From Aphanothece sacrum FPU1 (lineage in GTDB: Bacteria; Cyanobacteriota; Cyanobacteriia; Cyanobacteriales; Microcystaceae): a stretch of 64,000 nt of DNA. Shown here piece by piece: positions 26,012-37,199 of the stretch. Made by a program: the position numbers and the translations under genes. The notes below the pieces were generated by a model. The model did not search any database. It saw only the letters and a list, made by a program, of their open reading frames with translations, and was not told where the DNA came from. How positions within the stretch are numbered: position 1 is the stretch's first letter; every line of letters starts with the position of its first letter. The stretch covers positions 542,676 through 606,675 of the forward strand of contig NZ_BDQK01000001.1 of the NCBI RefSeq assembly GCF_003864295.1, written 5' to 3'.

Positions 26012-28633
26012 ATGTCTTTCGTCGGTTTACATATCCATAGTGATTATAGTTTACTTGATGGGGCCTCTCAATTAAATTCCTTAGTTGAACGGGCCGTAGA
26101 ATTAGAAATGCCCGCGATCGCCTTAACTGATCATGGGGTAATGTATGGCGCGATCGAACTAATTAAAGTCTGTCGAAATAAAGGAATTAAACCTATTATT
26201 GGCAATGAAATGTATGTCATTAATGGAGATATTGAAGTTAAACAACGTTCTAAAAGATATCATCAAGTTGTCTTAGCAAAAAATACACAAGGTTATAAAA
26301 ATTTAGTTAAATTAACTACTATTTCCCATCTTAAAGGGGTTCAAGGAAAAGGAATTTTTTCTCGTCCCTGTATTAATAAAGAATTACTTCAAGAATACCA
26401 TGAAGGATTAATAGTTACCAGTGCTTGTTTAGGAGGAGAAATACCTCAAAGAATTTTATTGGGAGAAGCTAAAGAAGCCAAAAAGATTGCTAAATGGTAT
26501 CAAAAAATATTCAAAGATGACTTTTATTTAGAAATTCAAGATCATGGCTCACAAGAAGACCGAATTGTCAATACAGAAATTCTGAAAATAGCCCGTGAAT
26601 TAGACATTAAAATTGTAGCAACAAATGACTCTCATTTTATTTCTTGTTATGATGTAGAAGCTCATGATGCTTTATTATGTATTCAAACAGGTAAATTAAT
26701 TACCGATGAAAAACGTTTGAGATATAGTGGGACAGAATATTTAAAATCGGCTGATGAAATGCGGTTATTATTCCGTGATCATCTCACAGATGATGTCATA
26801 GAAGAAGCAATTAATAATACGTTAGAAGTTGCCGAAAAAGTCGAAGTCTATAAAATTATGGGGGAACCTCGTATTCCTAATTATCCGGTTCCTTTAGGAC
26901 ATAACCCTGATAGTTATGTCGAAAAAACTACCTGGGAAGGATTATTAGAAAGGCTTAAATGTCTTTCCCGTGAAGAAATTCCTACCGTCTATAAAGAACG
27001 GTTAGAATATGAATTAAAAATGCTCCAAAGAATGGGGTTTTCTACTTATTTCTTAGTAGTTTGGGATTATATTAAACATGCCAGAGATAATGGAATTCCG
27101 GTGGGGCCTGGAAGGGGTTCTGCTGCGGGTTCTTTAGTTGCTTATTGTTTAAAAATAACTAATATTGATCCTGTACATCATGGACTTTTATTTGAAAGAT
27201 TTTTGAATCCTGAACGCAAATCTATGCCAGATATTGATACAGATTTTTGTATTGATAGACGGGATGAAATGATTAAATATGTAACTCAAAAATATGGAGA
27301 AAGTAAGGTTGCTCAAATTATTACTTTTAACCGTTTAACATCTAAGTCAGTTTTAAAAGATGTCGCTAGAGTGTTAAATATTCCCTATGCTGAATCAGAT
27401 AAAATGGCCAAAATGATTCCGGTTTCACGGGGAAAACCTGCTAAATTAAAAGTTATGATTTCTGAAGGAACTCCTGCTCCAGAATTTAAAGAAAAATACG
27501 ATAATGATAGTAATGTGCGTCATTGGATAGATATGGCTATTCGCATTGAAGGAACGAATAAAACCTTTGGGGTTCATGCTGCAGGTGTGGTCATTTCTTC
27601 AGAACCTTTAGATGAAATTGTTCCTCTACAAAAGAATAATGATGGGTCTGTTATTACCCAGTATTTTATGGAAGATTTAGAATCACTGGGATTACTAAAA
27701 ATGGACTTTTTAGGGTTAAAAAATTTAACTACACTACAACGAGCATCAGAACTAATTAAACAAAATCAAGGTATAGAATTAGATTTAGATCAACTACCTT
27801 TAGAGGAACGAAAAGCTTTACAAATTTTAGCAAAAGGGACTCTAAAGAAACTACCTGCAGATATAGAAAAGACTCACAAATTATTAGAAAGGGGAGATTT
27901 AGAGGGAATATTTCAGTTAGAATCATCAGGAATGAAAGATATTGTAAAAAATTTAAAACCATCAGGAATAGAGGATATATCTTCAATTTTAGCTCTTTAT
28001 CGTCCCGGCCCTTTAGATGCAGGACTTATCCCTAAATTTATTGATCGTAAACATGGAAAAGAACCCATAATATATGAACATCGTCTCTTAGAACCTATTC
28101 TAAAAGAGACTTATGCTGTGTTAGTTTATCAAGAACAAATCATGAAAATGGCCCAAGATTTAGCTGGATATTCTTTAGGTGAAGCTGACTTATTACGTCG
28201 GGCCATGGGTAAGAAAAAAGCATCAGAAATGGCAAAACATCGAGAAAAATTTATTGATGGATCTGCTAATAATGGAGTTGAAAAAAATATTGCCGAAAGT
28301 TTATTTGATCAAATGGTCAAATTTGCTGAATATTGTCTCAGTTATGACACAGAAATATTGACTATTGAATATGGGCCAATTCCTATTGGTAAAATTGTCA
28401 AAGAAAGAATAGAATGTACGGTTTATACGGTTGACAAAAATGGTTTTATTTATACTCAAAAAGTTGCTCAATGGCATGATCGAGGTCAACAAGAAATCTT
28501 TGAATATTGTCTCGAAGATGGTTCAGTTATTCGTGTTACTAAAGATCATAAATTTATGACCAATGATGGTAAGATGCTTCCTATTGAGGAAATTTTCACT
28601 CAAGGATTAGAGTTAGAACAAATTATTTTATAA
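26012..28633 (+). CDS. dnaE: DNA polymerase III alpha subunit, N-terminal half fused to split-intein N fragment
   Basis: This is the N-terminal part of the replicative polymerase alpha subunit, made as a separate protein in cyanobacteria and joined to DnaE-C by protein trans-splicing. Residues 1-774 are the extein: the PHP domain ([15 protein letters not shown]), the polymerase palm with [15 protein letters not shown] and [12 protein letters not shown], and [10 protein letters not shown]. Residue Cys775 begins the intein fragment, which runs 99 residues to the stop. The gene ends here by design; the DnaE-C gene is expected elsewhere on the chromosome. The ATG is preceded by AT-rich DNA without a clear ribosome site. 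The 3' end runs directly into heptamer repeats. Confidence 0.96.
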   Translation: MSFVGLHIHSDYSLLDGASQLNSLVERAVELEMPAIALTDHGVMYGAIELIKVCRNKGIKPIIGNEMYVINGDIEVKQRSKRYHQVVLAKNTQGYKNLVKLTTISHLKGVQGKGIFSRPCINKELLQEYHEGLIVTSACLGGEIPQRILLGEAKEAKKIAKWYQKIFKDDFYLEIQDHGSQEDRIVNTEILKIARELDIKIVATNDSHFISCYDVEAHDALLCIQTGKLITDEKRLRYSGTEYLKSADEMRLLFRDHLTDDVIEEAINNTLEVAEKVEVYKIMGEPRIPNYPVPLGHNPDSYVEKTTWEGLLERLKCLSREEIPTVYKERLEYELKMLQRMGFSTYFLVVWDYIKHARDNGIPVGPGRGSAAGSLVAYCLKITNIDPVHHGLLFERFLNPERKSMPDIDTDFCIDRRDEMIKYVTQKYGESKVAQIITFNRLTSKSVLKDVARVLNIPYAESDKMAKMIPVSRGKPAKLKVMISEGTPAPEFKEKYDNDSNVRHWIDMAIRIEGTNKTFGVHAAGVVISSEPLDEIVPLQKNNDGSVITQYFMEDLESLGLLKMDFLGLKNLTTLQRASELIKQNQGIELDLDQLPLEERKALQILAKGTLKKLPADIEKTHKLLERGDLEGIFQLESSGMKDIVKNLKPSGIEDISSILALYRPGPLDAGLIPKFIDRKHGKEPIIYEHRLLEPILKETYAVLVYQEQIMKMAQDLAGYSLGEADLLRRAMGKKKASEMAKHREKFIDGSANNGVEKNIAESLFDQMVKFAEYCLSYDTEILTIEYGPIPIGKIVKERIECTVYTVDKNGFIYTQKVAQWHDRGQQEIFEYCLEDGSVIRVTKDHKFMTNDGKMLPIEEIFTQGLELEQIIL
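28334..28630 (+). other. Split DnaE intein, N-terminal fragment (Int-N)
   Basis: The intein starts at CLSYDTEIL (Cys1 at codon 775, following the extein end FAEY) and shows block B as TKDHKFMT with its conserved Thr and His. At 99 residues it is close to the well-known Nostoc DnaE Int-N (102 residues). No Int-C is in the window. After association in trans, the two exteins are ligated to give full DnaE. Confidence 0.95.
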
Positions 28634-28727
28634 TGGATAATGGATAATGGATAATGGACAATGGATAATGGACAATGGATAATGGATAATGGATAATGGA
28701 CAATCGACAATGGATAATGGATAATGA
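28630..28727. repeat. Heptamer tandem repeat, ATAATGG/ACAATGG, 14 units
   Basis: Fourteen 7-bp units run from the dnaE stop codon onward. Ten are ATAATG(G/A) and four begin ACAAT. The first unit contains the dnaE TAA stop. Such short tandemly repeated repetitive (STRR) sequences are known in cyanobacteria; function is unknown. They expand and shrink by slippage. Confidence 0.92.
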
Positions 28728-28747
28728 ATCAGAAAACTTTTAAACTC

Positions 28748-28849
28748 AATTCATAATTCATAATTCATAATTCATAATTCATAATTCATAATTCATAATT
28801 CATAATTCATAATTCATAATTCATAATTCATAATTCATAATTCATAATT
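28748..28849. repeat. Heptamer tandem repeat, AATTCAT, about 14.6 units
   Basis: A perfect run of the 7-bp unit AATTCAT ends 2 nt before the ATG of the next gene, so it forms that gene's entire leader. The same unit recurs at 51034-51171 and 55993-56027. It follows the ATAATGG array after only 20 bp; the two arrays together make up nearly all of the gap after dnaE. Confidence 0.95.
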
Positions 28850-28851
28850 TT

Positions 28852-29658
28852 ATGGAATGGTTTACGATTCTCTTATCAAGTCTAATTACAGCAATTTCTC
28901 CCGTAGGATTAATTATTGATACAGTTGTTTCAGATACAATTCGAGCGCAAGTTGCTGAAGTAGAAGAATTAGCAGTTCGTATTGATAATACACCCAGTTA
29001 TCAAGTAATAGAAGGAAAAGTAGATCGTATTCGTATTGCTAGTCGAGGAGTCCAACCTATTCCTAACCTGAGAATAGAATTATTTGAACTCGAAACCGAT
29101 CCCATAAATATTAATTTAGATGAGTTACAAAAACCAGGAGGACTAACAAAAATAAGAGAATCATTACGAGAACCCTTACAAGGGGCTTTTCATGTTATTA
29201 TTAAAGAAAATGATATTAATAAAGCTTTACAATCTCCTAATGTTAAATCTCAACTCCAAAAAATTATTGATCGGTTAATACCAGCAGAAGGGCCTAAATT
29301 TGAAATAATAAACTTACAACTAGAATTTCTAGAAAACAATCGTCTCGGTATCACTGTAAAATTACAACAATTATCAGAAGAAGGAGAAAAACCAGATGAA
29401 TTAAACTTAAATATTAATGTAGGGTTTAAAGTAAAACAAGGACGATCCATCGAACTGTTAGAACTAACTGTAATCCTAAATGATAGGAAAATATCCCAAA
29501 GATTTATCGCCCCTTTAGTTCAAGGTTTTAATGAACAATTAGACTTAGAAACCTTTGAAAAACAAGGAGTAATTGCCAGAATTTTACAATTAAATATTAG
29601 CGAAGATACGTTAGATTTAGCTGCTTTTGTTCGTCTCAACCCGGCCACGGAACCGTAA
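28852..29658 (+). CDS. DUF2993-family (LmeA-like) protein
   Basis: This belongs to the DUF2993 family, cyanobacterial and actinobacterial proteins with a TULIP-type lipid-binding fold; mycobacterial LmeA is a phospholipid-binding member of the cell envelope. The 268-aa protein has a hydrophobic N-terminus (about 1-27, possible signal anchor), then DTIRAQVAEVEELAVRIDNTPSYQ, VEGKVDRIRIASRGV and FHVIIKENDINKAL, features of the family. No ribosome site precedes the ATG, because the leader is the heptamer array. Exact function is unknown; a role in membrane lipids is inferred from the family. Confidence 0.78.
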   Translation: MEWFTILLSSLITAISPVGLIIDTVVSDTIRAQVAEVEELAVRIDNTPSYQVIEGKVDRIRIASRGVQPIPNLRIELFELETDPININLDELQKPGGLTKIRESLREPLQGAFHVIIKENDINKALQSPNVKSQLQKIIDRLIPAEGPKFEIINLQLEFLENNRLGITVKLQQLSEEGEKPDELNLNINVGFKVKQGRSIELLELTVILNDRKISQRFIAPLVQGFNEQLDLETFEKQGVIARILQLNISEDTLDLAAFVRLNPATEP

Positions 29659-29707
29659 CCGACAATTAGATCGTCATAACGTTAGAATAGGGTTAAGAGG
29701 GATCACT

Positions 29708-30304
29708 ATGCAAAATAATCAAAATCGTTCATCTATTGGTTTTATTGCTGGACTCATCACGGCGGTTATCGTCACGGGAAGTCTATCTACTTGGTGGGCC
29801 GTTCATACCTTAACCACCTCCCAGACAAAACCCTCAACTCCTACCGAAACCCCTATTCCTCAAACCCCTAAGCAAGTCCAAGCAGTAGTTGTTTACTGGC
29901 TTAATGATAGGGGCGAGCGCTTAAAATTGCTAAATCGCCCCATCATGGTTAACAAGTCATCAGGGACACAAATAACCTTAAAAACTGCCCTAGAAACCCT
30001 ATTAGCTGGATCAAAAGACTTTCAATACTCCAGTGCCATTCCTTCAGGAACGAAACTACTTAGTCTGATAGTTGATAAACAAGGAGTTCACCTTAATCTC
30101 TCCTCAGAATTTACCAGAGGGGGCGGCAGTGCCTCTATGACTGGTCGTTTAGCCCAACTACTCTATACTGCTACCAGTATAGACCCTAAAACGCAAGTTT
30201 GGTTATCGGTTGAAGGACAACCCTTAGAAGTATTAGGGGGAGAAGGTCTAGAAATACAGCAACCCATGACCCGTAAGTGGTTTGACGAAAATTTTGAATT
30301 GTAA
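29708..30304 (+). CDS. GerMN-domain membrane-anchored protein
   Basis: The 198-aa product has one N-terminal membrane helix (about 12-38), a Thr/Pro-rich linker (about 40-62) and a GerMN domain (about 65-190) with VVVYWLNDRG, LKTALETLLAGS and VWLSVEGQPLEVLGGEG. GerMN domains occur in spore germination proteins but are widespread in non-sporulating bacteria as extracytoplasmic domains of unknown ligand. The start is ATG 29708, preceded by AGAGGG; the in-frame ATG at 29627 overlaps the previous gene and adds 27 Arg-rich residues. Confidence 0.82.
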   Translation: MQNNQNRSSIGFIAGLITAVIVTGSLSTWWAVHTLTTSQTKPSTPTETPIPQTPKQVQAVVVYWLNDRGERLKLLNRPIMVNKSSGTQITLKTALETLLAGSKDFQYSSAIPSGTKLLSLIVDKQGVHLNLSSEFTRGGGSASMTGRLAQLLYTATSIDPKTQVWLSVEGQPLEVLGGEGLEIQQPMTRKWFDENFEL

Positions 30305-30373
30305 CACTATTGTTAACAATGCTCAATCCTGTTCTAAACTGATCATTGGACAAAGTATTGTTAAGTGATTATC

Positions 30374-30940
30374 ATGGCGTACTACTGGTTTAAAGCCTTT
30401 CACCTCATTGGTATTGTAGTTTGGTTTGCGGGTTTATTTTATTTGGTTCGTTTATTTGTGTATCATGCAGAAGCATCTCAACAACCAGAACCGGCCCAAA
30501 CCATTCTTAAAAATCAATATGAGATTATGGAGAAACGTCTCTATAACATCATTACGACCCCAGGAATGGCGGTAACAGTAGCCATGGCCATTGGTCTAAT
30601 TTCTACGGAACCAGATATACTCAAATCAGGCTGGTTACACATTAAAATTGCTTTTGTGGTCTTATTATTAGGATATCATTTTTATTGTGGACGCATTATG
30701 AAACAATTGGCAAAAGGGGAATGTCTCTGGAGTGGCCAACAATTTCGCGCCCTAAATGAAGCCCCAACTGTGTTATTAGTGGTTATTGTTTTATTGGCTA
30801 TCTTTAAAAATAACTTACCCTTGGACTTGACTACTTGGTTAATTTTTGCCCTAGTAATTTCTATGGCTGCGTCTATTCAATTATATGCTAAAAAGCGTCG
30901 CCTCGATCAAGAAAAATTACAAGAGATAGTACAAGAATAA
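30374..30940 (+). CDS. hemJ: Protoporphyrinogen IX oxidase HemJ
   Basis: HemJ oxidises protoporphyrinogen IX to protoporphyrin IX in heme and chlorophyll synthesis; it is the enzyme used by most cyanobacteria in place of HemY/HemG. The 188-aa protein has four or five membrane helices and the family's FHLIGIVVWFAGLFYLVRLF with the conserved His, followed by MEKRLYNIITTPGM and GWLHIKIAFVVLLLGYH. The start is ATG 30374; a GTG 9 nt earlier is possible. It follows the GerMN gene by 69 nt. Confidence 0.93.
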   Translation: MAYYWFKAFHLIGIVVWFAGLFYLVRLFVYHAEASQQPEPAQTILKNQYEIMEKRLYNIITTPGMAVTVAMAIGLISTEPDILKSGWLHIKIAFVVLLLGYHFYCGRIMKQLAKGECLWSGQQFRALNEAPTVLLVVIVLLAIFKNNLPLDLTTWLIFALVISMAASIQLYAKKRRLDQEKLQEIVQE

Positions 30941-30956
30941 GTTACAATTTTTAAAC

Positions 30957-31027
30957 CGGTGGGTTACGAAGCGGATAAAAAATTATTAGTTTTCCCTTAA
31001 AATCATTGCCGCGTCTAACCCACCCTA
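30957..31027. repeat. Inverted repeat GGTGGGTTACG / TCTAACCCACC
   Basis: Left arm CCGGTGGGTTACGAAGCGG and right arm CCGCGTCTAACCCACCCT flank about 35 bp of AT-rich DNA. This is the inner part of the element found intact at 37679-37842. It lies between convergent hemJ and glgB. The rest of 30941-31225 shows no gene. Confidence 0.65.
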
Positions 31028-31225
31028 AGAATCATAAAATTTATAGCATAAGGGAACAGGGAACAGTAAAACCTTTGTCATCGCCCTTGTTTGAGCTTTT
31101 AAAAATGTCCTAATTATCTTTTAATTTTAGCATACAATGTCTTAAAACCCTGAATTCAGGTGTTAGGAGTTAAGGAGTTCCTTTGCTTTATTCTGAACTC
31201 CTATCTTAACTCCCGTATTTTTGAT

Positions 31226-33529
31226 TTATGCTTCGATTTGTTGAACCATTTCTTGACTCTGAGTCCGATCCATTTTAAACACTAATACCCCTAAAGGAGG
31301 TAAACACAAATCAAGAGAATAAGGTAGACCATGAAAAGACCATTCATCTGTCCATTTTCCGCCTAAGTTCCCCATGTTACTGCCGCCATATTTTTTGGCA
31401 TCACTGTTAAATAACTCCGTATAGTATCCCGCTTCAGGAACTCCAATACGATAGTGACTATGAGGTTGAGGCGTAAAATTACAAACCACCACCATAAAAT
31501 CACTTGGTTCTTTACCCCGACGAATAAAAGACACCACACTATGACGATTATCCGTACAATCAATCCAGCGAAACCCTTCTTCTTCAAAATCACGAGTATA
31601 TAAAGAGGGTTCACTCTTATACAGCGCATTGATCTCCTTAAAGAATAATTTAAGCTGTTGATGGGATTCATATTGCAACAAATTCCATTCTAAATCTGCC
31701 CAAACATTCCATTCACTCCATTGACCAAATTCCATGCTCATAAACATGGTCTTTTTGCCCGGATGGGTGAACATATAAGCAAACAAACTGCGGACATTGG
31801 CGTATTTTTGCCATTCATCCCCAGGCATTTTCCCGATAATATTACTCTTACCATGTACTACCTCATCATGAGATAGGGCCAGCATATAGTTCTCACTATG
31901 ATTATACCACATACTAAAAGTAACGTTATTTTGGTGGTATTGACGGAACCAAGGGTCCATACTGAAATAGTCCAGGATATCGTGCATCCATCCCATATTC
32001 CACTTCAGATTAAATCCTAAACCTCCCGCATAAGTAGGCCAAGATACCATCGGCCAATCTGTAGATTCTTCCGCAATGGATAAAGATCCTGGAAAATAAC
32101 TAAACAGAACACTATTGACCTGACGCAAGAAATCAGCGGCCTCTAGATTTTCTCGTCCCCCGTATTGGTTAGCTATCCATTCTCCCTCTTTACGACAATA
32201 ATCAAGGTATAACATGGAGGCAACCGCATCTACCCGAATACCATCAATATGATATTTATCGAACCAAAATAACACATTGGCCACTAAAAAGTTACGGACT
32301 TCATTACGAGAATAATTAAAGACTAGGGTTCCCCATTCCTTATGTTCACCTTGACGGGGATCAGCGTGTTCATATAAATGAGTGCCATCAAAAAAGGCTA
32401 ATCCGTGACCATCTTTAGGAAAATGTCCTGGAACCCAATCTACTATGACTCCAATCCCGTTTTCATGGCATTTATCCACAAAATACATGAAATCTTCGGG
32501 AGTACCATAACGAGAAGTCGGTGCATAATATCCCGTGACTTGATAACCCCAAGAACCATCAAACGGGTGTTCCGCAACGGGTAATAATTCAATATGAGTA
32601 AATCCTAAGTCTTTAACGTAGGGAATGAGCTTATCCACTAATTCATAATAACTCAAGAAACGGGCCCCCGGATTTAATTCCGAGACGGGAACTGGATCGG
32701 ACTCTCCTTTGAGTAAAAGGGTTTTTTCATCAGAAGAAGCGTGTAACCAAGATCCTAAATGGAGTTCATATACGGAAATAGGTTGACTAAGAGGATCACT
32801 ATTGCGTCGCTTTTCTATCCATTGGTCATCATTCCATTGGTAAGTCTCTAGATCAGCGACAATGGAGGCAGTTTTGGGGCGAACTTCTTGATAAAATCCG
32901 TAGGGGTCAGTTTTTTCGTAAATATGACCTTCCCAGTTTTTCACCTCATACTTATAAGAGGTTCCAGTACCAAGTTCAGGGATAAATAGTTCCCAAACAT
33001 TGTTACTGCGTTTACGCATTTGATGTTCTCGACCGTCCCATTGATTAAAATCGCCTAAAATGGAGACATTACGAGCATTGGGGGCCCACAGAGCAAAATA
33101 AACTCCTTTTACTCCATCTACTTCGGCCAGATGGGCCCCTAATTTTTCGTAAATACGGTGATGGTTTCCTTCCGCAAATAAGTGTAAATCGAAGTCAGTG
33201 ATGTAGGGAGAATTAAAAGCGTAGGGATCGTAGATAACTCGTTCGGATTCCCCTTCTTTTACCCGTAATTGATAATTATTGAAGTTAGGGGTTTCAATGA
33301 TACACTCAAAAAAGTTAGGATGATGAACCGATGTCATGGCATATTCTTGCCGTTCGGTAGGGCATAATACCCATGCGGCCTGTGCTTTTGGTAAATAAGC
33401 ACGAATAACCCATCGTTTAGAATTACCATTTTCTTCGAGTAGATGGCATCCTAAAAGTTCAAAGGGATTGTGATGTAGATTGTAGACAATCTGATTAACT
33501 TGATCAGGGGATATGGTGGTAGTAGTCAT
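31226..33529 (-). CDS. glgB: 1,4-alpha-glucan branching enzyme GlgB
   Basis: GlgB (GH13) introduces alpha-1,6 branches into glycogen. The 767-aa protein has an N1 segment (1-110), a CBM48 domain (about 115-215, [20 protein letters not shown]), the catalytic barrel with the nucleophile in [15 protein letters not shown], the acid/base in [10 protein letters not shown] and the third acid in [12 protein letters not shown], and a C-terminal beta domain. Length is normal for the long bacterial type. In cyanobacteria it provides the storage polymer used at night. It is alone, convergent with hemJ. Confidence 0.96.
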   Translation of the reverse strand: MTTTTISPDQVNQIVYNLHHNPFELLGCHLLEENGNSKRWVIRAYLPKAQAAWVLCPTERQEYAMTSVHHPNFFECIIETPNFNNYQLRVKEGESERVIYDPYAFNSPYITDFDLHLFAEGNHHRIYEKLGAHLAEVDGVKGVYFALWAPNARNVSILGDFNQWDGREHQMRKRSNNVWELFIPELGTGTSYKYEVKNWEGHIYEKTDPYGFYQEVRPKTASIVADLETYQWNDDQWIEKRRNSDPLSQPISVYELHLGSWLHASSDEKTLLLKGESDPVPVSELNPGARFLSYYELVDKLIPYVKDLGFTHIELLPVAEHPFDGSWGYQVTGYYAPTSRYGTPEDFMYFVDKCHENGIGVIVDWVPGHFPKDGHGLAFFDGTHLYEHADPRQGEHKEWGTLVFNYSRNEVRNFLVANVLFWFDKYHIDGIRVDAVASMLYLDYCRKEGEWIANQYGGRENLEAADFLRQVNSVLFSYFPGSLSIAEESTDWPMVSWPTYAGGLGFNLKWNMGWMHDILDYFSMDPWFRQYHQNNVTFSMWYNHSENYMLALSHDEVVHGKSNIIGKMPGDEWQKYANVRSLFAYMFTHPGKKTMFMSMEFGQWSEWNVWADLEWNLLQYESHQQLKLFFKEINALYKSEPSLYTRDFEEEGFRWIDCTDNRHSVVSFIRRGKEPSDFMVVVCNFTPQPHSHYRIGVPEAGYYTELFNSDAKKYGGSNMGNLGGKWTDEWSFHGLPYSLDLCLPPLGVLVFKMDRTQSQEMVQQIEA

Positions 33530-33630
33530 TCAGCTATTAATCTCAACGGAATCTGATGGCAATAGGCCCTAGTGCATCTTACTACCTACTGTTACACAAA
33601 ACCGATTGCTCTGGGTCATAACCGCTAATA

Positions 33631-34239
33631 TTATACATTCAAGGGACTTAATAACTGATCTAACCATTGTTTGATTTTTTCTTGATAGGGATCATCTGGG
33701 GATAACTCACATAACCCTCGATAATAGTCCGCGATCGCACAATTCCAGTCTCCTCTAACGTGATAAGTATAACCCCGTTCGGCATAAAGACGACCGGCCA
33801 ATTTTTGGGGAATCAACAAGGCAAAATCAAAAGCATCTAGGGCTAATTCATACCATTCTAACTCTCTGAGGGTAATTCCTTGATTAATCCAAGCTTTTTC
33901 ATTGTAGGGATTAAGATCTAAGGCTTTTTCGTAGTCTTCTAAAGCTTCAATTAGGTTTCCTTGGGAAGATTGACAGTTTCCTCTATTATTATAGGCTCTA
34001 TCTAAACTAGGATTAAGGGCGATCGCTTGATTAAAATCTGCCATCGCTTGGATATAATTTTTTTTCTGTAAGTGCATTAATCCGCGATTATTATAATCGC
34101 TAGGGTGATCAGGATAACGGACAATTAGTTGATCGAGTAGGGTGATCGCGCCGTTATAATCCCCTTGGTTCGCTTTTTCTCTAATTTCTGTCCGTAAACG
34201 GTTGTAGCAGGTTTCGGGGGACTGAAACTGATCAGCCAT
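33631..34239 (-). CDS. TPR-repeat protein
   Basis: This is a soluble protein of about 202 aa with at least four tetratricopeptide repeats (for example DYNNRGLMHLQKKNYIQAMA, AYNNRGNCQSSQGNLIEALE and AWINQGITLRELEWYELALD). TPRs mediate protein contacts; no partner is evident. The start is uncertain: ATG 34239 (MADQFQSPETCYN) is preferred because the 30 extra residues of the ATG at 34329 are His/Ser-rich and look non-conserved, yet neither start has a good ribosome site. It lies between glgB and transketolase, on the same strand as both. Confidence 0.75.
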   Translation of the reverse strand: MADQFQSPETCYNRLRTEIREKANQGDYNGAITLLDQLIVRYPDHPSDYNNRGLMHLQKKNYIQAMADFNQAIALNPSLDRAYNNRGNCQSSQGNLIEALEDYEKALDLNPYNEKAWINQGITLRELEWYELALDAFDFALLIPQKLAGRLYAERGYTYHVRGDWNCAIADYYRGLCELSPDDPYQEKIKQWLDQLLSPLNV

Positions 34240-34592
34240 AATTCTAGAATACCAATTCCCTTGGGGAAAAGGCAGGGAATGGCAATGGGTATGGTGTGAA
34301 TTAGAAGAAAAAAGGGTCTGATTTTTCATGTTAAACTCTGTTGTCTTTTCTTATTTTCACCCTACTTAAAGGTTCGAGGGTTGATTCGTTAAAATGTGTC
34401 AATCTTATAACTGTCTTTAAACAATGGCTACAATAGCCATTATCCAAGAATACATTATTTACTTGGATTTTTTCGTAAAGTTTTCCTTAAATTTTTTCGT
34501 TACTGTTTACATGGACTGTTTGAGCGATCGCACCCAATTCATTAAAGCTTGTTCAAAGGGTTAGAGTTAGAAGACTCGACGATAACATAAAT

Positions 34593-34619
34593 AAGCCCCC
34601 TAAAAATATTAGAGGGCTT
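34593..34619 (-). terminator. Rho-independent-type terminator of tktA
   Basis: On the minus strand AAGCCCTCT pairs with GGGGGCTT across a 10-nt AT loop, followed by TATTTAT. It stands 28 nt after the tktA stop codon. The T-run is short and broken, so efficiency is uncertain. Confidence 0.6.
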
Positions 34620-34647
34620 AAAATTAATTAAACACAGTAATTAGGAA

Positions 34648-36660
34648 TTATCCTAAAACTGCTTTTGCTTTAGCTAATACATTCTCAACAGTAAAGCCAA
34701 ATTTGTCCATACAGGTTCCACCAGGCGCAGAAGCACCAAAAGTATCAATACTGACGGTATCACCTTCAGGGCCAACATATTTATGCCAACCAAAACTTGC
34801 AGCAGCTTCTACCGATAACCGCTTGGTTACAGCTTTAGGTAGAACAGACTCTTTATAAGCTGCATCTTGAGCATCAAATAATTCCCAAGAAGGCATAGAC
34901 ACTACACGAACTTTCTTACCTTCAGCAGTTAATTTTTCAGCCGCAGTCACACACAAACTCACTTCTGAACCAGTACCCATCAAAATGATATCAGGTGTCC
35001 CCTGACATTCAACAATAGTATAAGCACCTTTAGCCACTCCTTCCATGGAAGTTCCTGGCAAATTAGGCACATTTTGACGAGTGAAAGCTAATAGACTAGG
35101 TTCGTGTTTTTTGGACTTCTCAATAGCGATTTTATACGCCCCAGAACACTCATTTCCATCAGCCGGACGAAACACCGTTAAATTAGGAATAGCCCGTAAA
35201 GAAGCTAAAGTTTCAATGGGTTGGTGGGTGGGGCCGTCTTCCCCTTGTCCAATAGAGTCGTGAGTCATTACCCAAATAGAACCCGCTTGAGACAAAGCAG
35301 ACAAACGGATAGCCGCCCGCATATAATCGGTAAAGATTAAGAAGGTAGCACCGTAGGAAATTAAACCAGAACCATGTAACGCCATTGCATTACAAATAGC
35401 ACCCATGGCGTGTTCCCGTACCCCAAAATGGACGTTACGGTTAGCATAATGGCCTTTTTGGAAGTCGCCAAAACCTTTCAATTCTGTTAAGTTGGAGTGG
35501 GTTAAATCAGCCGAACCGCCAATTAATTCTGGTAAAACGGGGGCTAATTTGTTGAGACAGTTTTCTGAATGTTTACGGGTGGGTAATGGCTTATCTTCAG
35601 GGGTAAAAGTCGGTAATACTTTGTCCCAACCGTCAGGAAGTTTATTACTCAAATAACGTTCAAATTGAGCCGCTTCTGAGGGATATTTAGCTTTGTATGC
35701 TGTAAAAGCCTTATTCCATTCAGCTTCATAAGCAGCACCCCGTTCAATGGCTTTATTCATGTAAGTAAGCACATCTTGAGGCACGACAAAAGGCTCATAT
35801 TCCCAGTTTAATGCCTTGCGGGTTAGAGCGGTTTCTTCAGGTCCTAATGCGGATCCGTGAATACCTGCGGTATTTTGTTTGTTGGGGGAACCGTAACCAA
35901 TAGTTGTGGTTACTTTAATCATGGAAGGTTTATCGGTGACTGCTTTAGCTTCTTCAATAGCTTTGGCGATCGCCGTTAAATCAGTATTACCACTTTCTAC
36001 ATGGAGAACGTGCCAACCATAAGATTCAAACCGTTTGGAGACATCTTCAGTAAAGGCTACATCAGTAGAACCATCAATAGAGATGTGGTTATCATCATAC
36101 AGAGCAATCAGTTTACCTAAACCCCAATGTCCGGCAATAGAACAAGCTTCACTGGCAACCCCTTCCATGTTACAACCATCACCTAAAATTACATAGGTAT
36201 AATGGTCAACAATGGTAGCATCAGGTTTGTTGAAGGTAGCCGCTAAATGAGCTTCAGCTAGGGCTAAACCGACTCCATTGGCGATCCCTTGTCCTAAAGG
36301 CCCGGTGGTAACTTCTACCCCTTCAGTTTCAAAGTTTTCGGGGTGTCCAGGGGTTTTAGATCCCCATTGACGAAATTGTTTAATATCTTCAATGCTGACA
36401 CTATCATAACCAGTCAAATAGAGTAAGGCGTACTGTAACATACAACCATGACCAGCCGAGAGGATAAAGCGATCGCGGTTGAACCATTTGGGGTTTTTGG
36501 GATTGAAGCGCATGAACTTATCCCAGAGGACAAACCCCATCGGAGCAGCTCCCATAGGGAGTCCTGGGTGTCCTGATTTGGATTTTTCTATCGCGTCAAC
36601 GGCTAAAAAGCGAATAGAATTAATACAGAGTTCTTCGAGTGACTGGGTGGCAGCGACCAT
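34648..36660 (-). CDS. tktA: Transketolase
   Basis: Transketolase moves two-carbon units between sugar phosphates in the Calvin cycle and pentose phosphate pathway, using thiamine diphosphate. The 670-aa protein shows [14 protein letters not shown], the ThDP motif [13 protein letters not shown] with [14 protein letters not shown], the central [15 protein letters not shown] and the C-terminal TGSEVSLCV. Length matches bacterial enzymes. In cyanobacteria one gene usually serves both pathways, so it is likely essential. The leader region is unusually long and holds decayed sequence. Confidence 0.96.
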   Translation of the reverse strand: MVAATQSLEELCINSIRFLAVDAIEKSKSGHPGLPMGAAPMGFVLWDKFMRFNPKNPKWFNRDRFILSAGHGCMLQYALLYLTGYDSVSIEDIKQFRQWGSKTPGHPENFETEGVEVTTGPLGQGIANGVGLALAEAHLAATFNKPDATIVDHYTYVILGDGCNMEGVASEACSIAGHWGLGKLIALYDDNHISIDGSTDVAFTEDVSKRFESYGWHVLHVESGNTDLTAIAKAIEEAKAVTDKPSMIKVTTTIGYGSPNKQNTAGIHGSALGPEETALTRKALNWEYEPFVVPQDVLTYMNKAIERGAAYEAEWNKAFTAYKAKYPSEAAQFERYLSNKLPDGWDKVLPTFTPEDKPLPTRKHSENCLNKLAPVLPELIGGSADLTHSNLTELKGFGDFQKGHYANRNVHFGVREHAMGAICNAMALHGSGLISYGATFLIFTDYMRAAIRLSALSQAGSIWVMTHDSIGQGEDGPTHQPIETLASLRAIPNLTVFRPADGNECSGAYKIAIEKSKKHEPSLLAFTRQNVPNLPGTSMEGVAKGAYTIVECQGTPDIILMGTGSEVSLCVTAAEKLTAEGKKVRVVSMPSWELFDAQDAAYKESVLPKAVTKRLSVEAAASFGWHKYVGPEGDTVSIDTFGASAPGGTCMDKFGFTVENVLAKAKAVLG

Positions 36661-37199
36661 AACTTTTTTTGGAATAAACTACGATAAGACAATAATTGGT
36701 ATAGAGTTAGTAACCTGCTGGTTGTACTTTCCCCAGGGTTTGTACCCATCATCCCACTCTTGCTTGACATACTCTCACCGCTAATTGCTACGCAATGTAA
36801 CGAGAGATTCTTCCAGGCTCGCGCATAGGAATTACTGAATCATCCAGACCGCTTAACTATCTCCACTCTCGCGTTAGTTAGCCATAGGCGGGGCTGTCCT
36901 CAGTCGTTTAGGCTTTTGACCTCAGTTTGCGGATGCCCTCCGCTACTGTTGATTAACAATGTGTTTTTTTTAGATGGTTGGTACTTCGTTAGTTTCCCTA
37001 GCTGTTTTTACTGTGTTTTCGCTACCACAGGATCTTAGTTTTAACCTTCTCGGAACGCTTTGCCTCTAGAAAAACTTCTAGCCTACGCAGTAGGGGGTAA
37101 GGTATCTCAACCGATGTATATCATACACCAAAGTGAAACTTCGCGGTTTATTTGTTGGTCGTTATTGTCCTGTGATCGCTAGTGTTAAAATCATCATAA
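36661..37199. other. Gene-free leader region of tktA with decayed sequence, possibly a transposase-gene (tnpB) remnant
   Basis: About 540 bp without an intact gene, more GC-rich than its neighbours. On the minus strand the piece around 36980-37030 reads CGSENTVKTARETNEVPTI then stop, which recalls the C-terminal tails of cyanobacterial TnpB proteins; a second open piece near 36790-36860 reads GLDDSVIPMREPG. I see no zinc-finger or catalytic motif, so the assignment is weak. The region ends where the higB fragment begins, suggesting that an insertion and later deletion removed the toxin's 5' half. Confidence 0.25.

Noticed and set aside
26012-28633. dnaE read as a truncated or frameshifted gene
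   Set aside because: The gene ends with a complete split-intein N fragment beginning at Cys775; this is the normal cyanobacterial state.
28630-28849. Heptamer arrays as an origin (iteron-like) region
   Set aside because: No DnaA boxes or replication initiator gene is nearby except dnaE-N; the same repeats occur at several unrelated gene borders.
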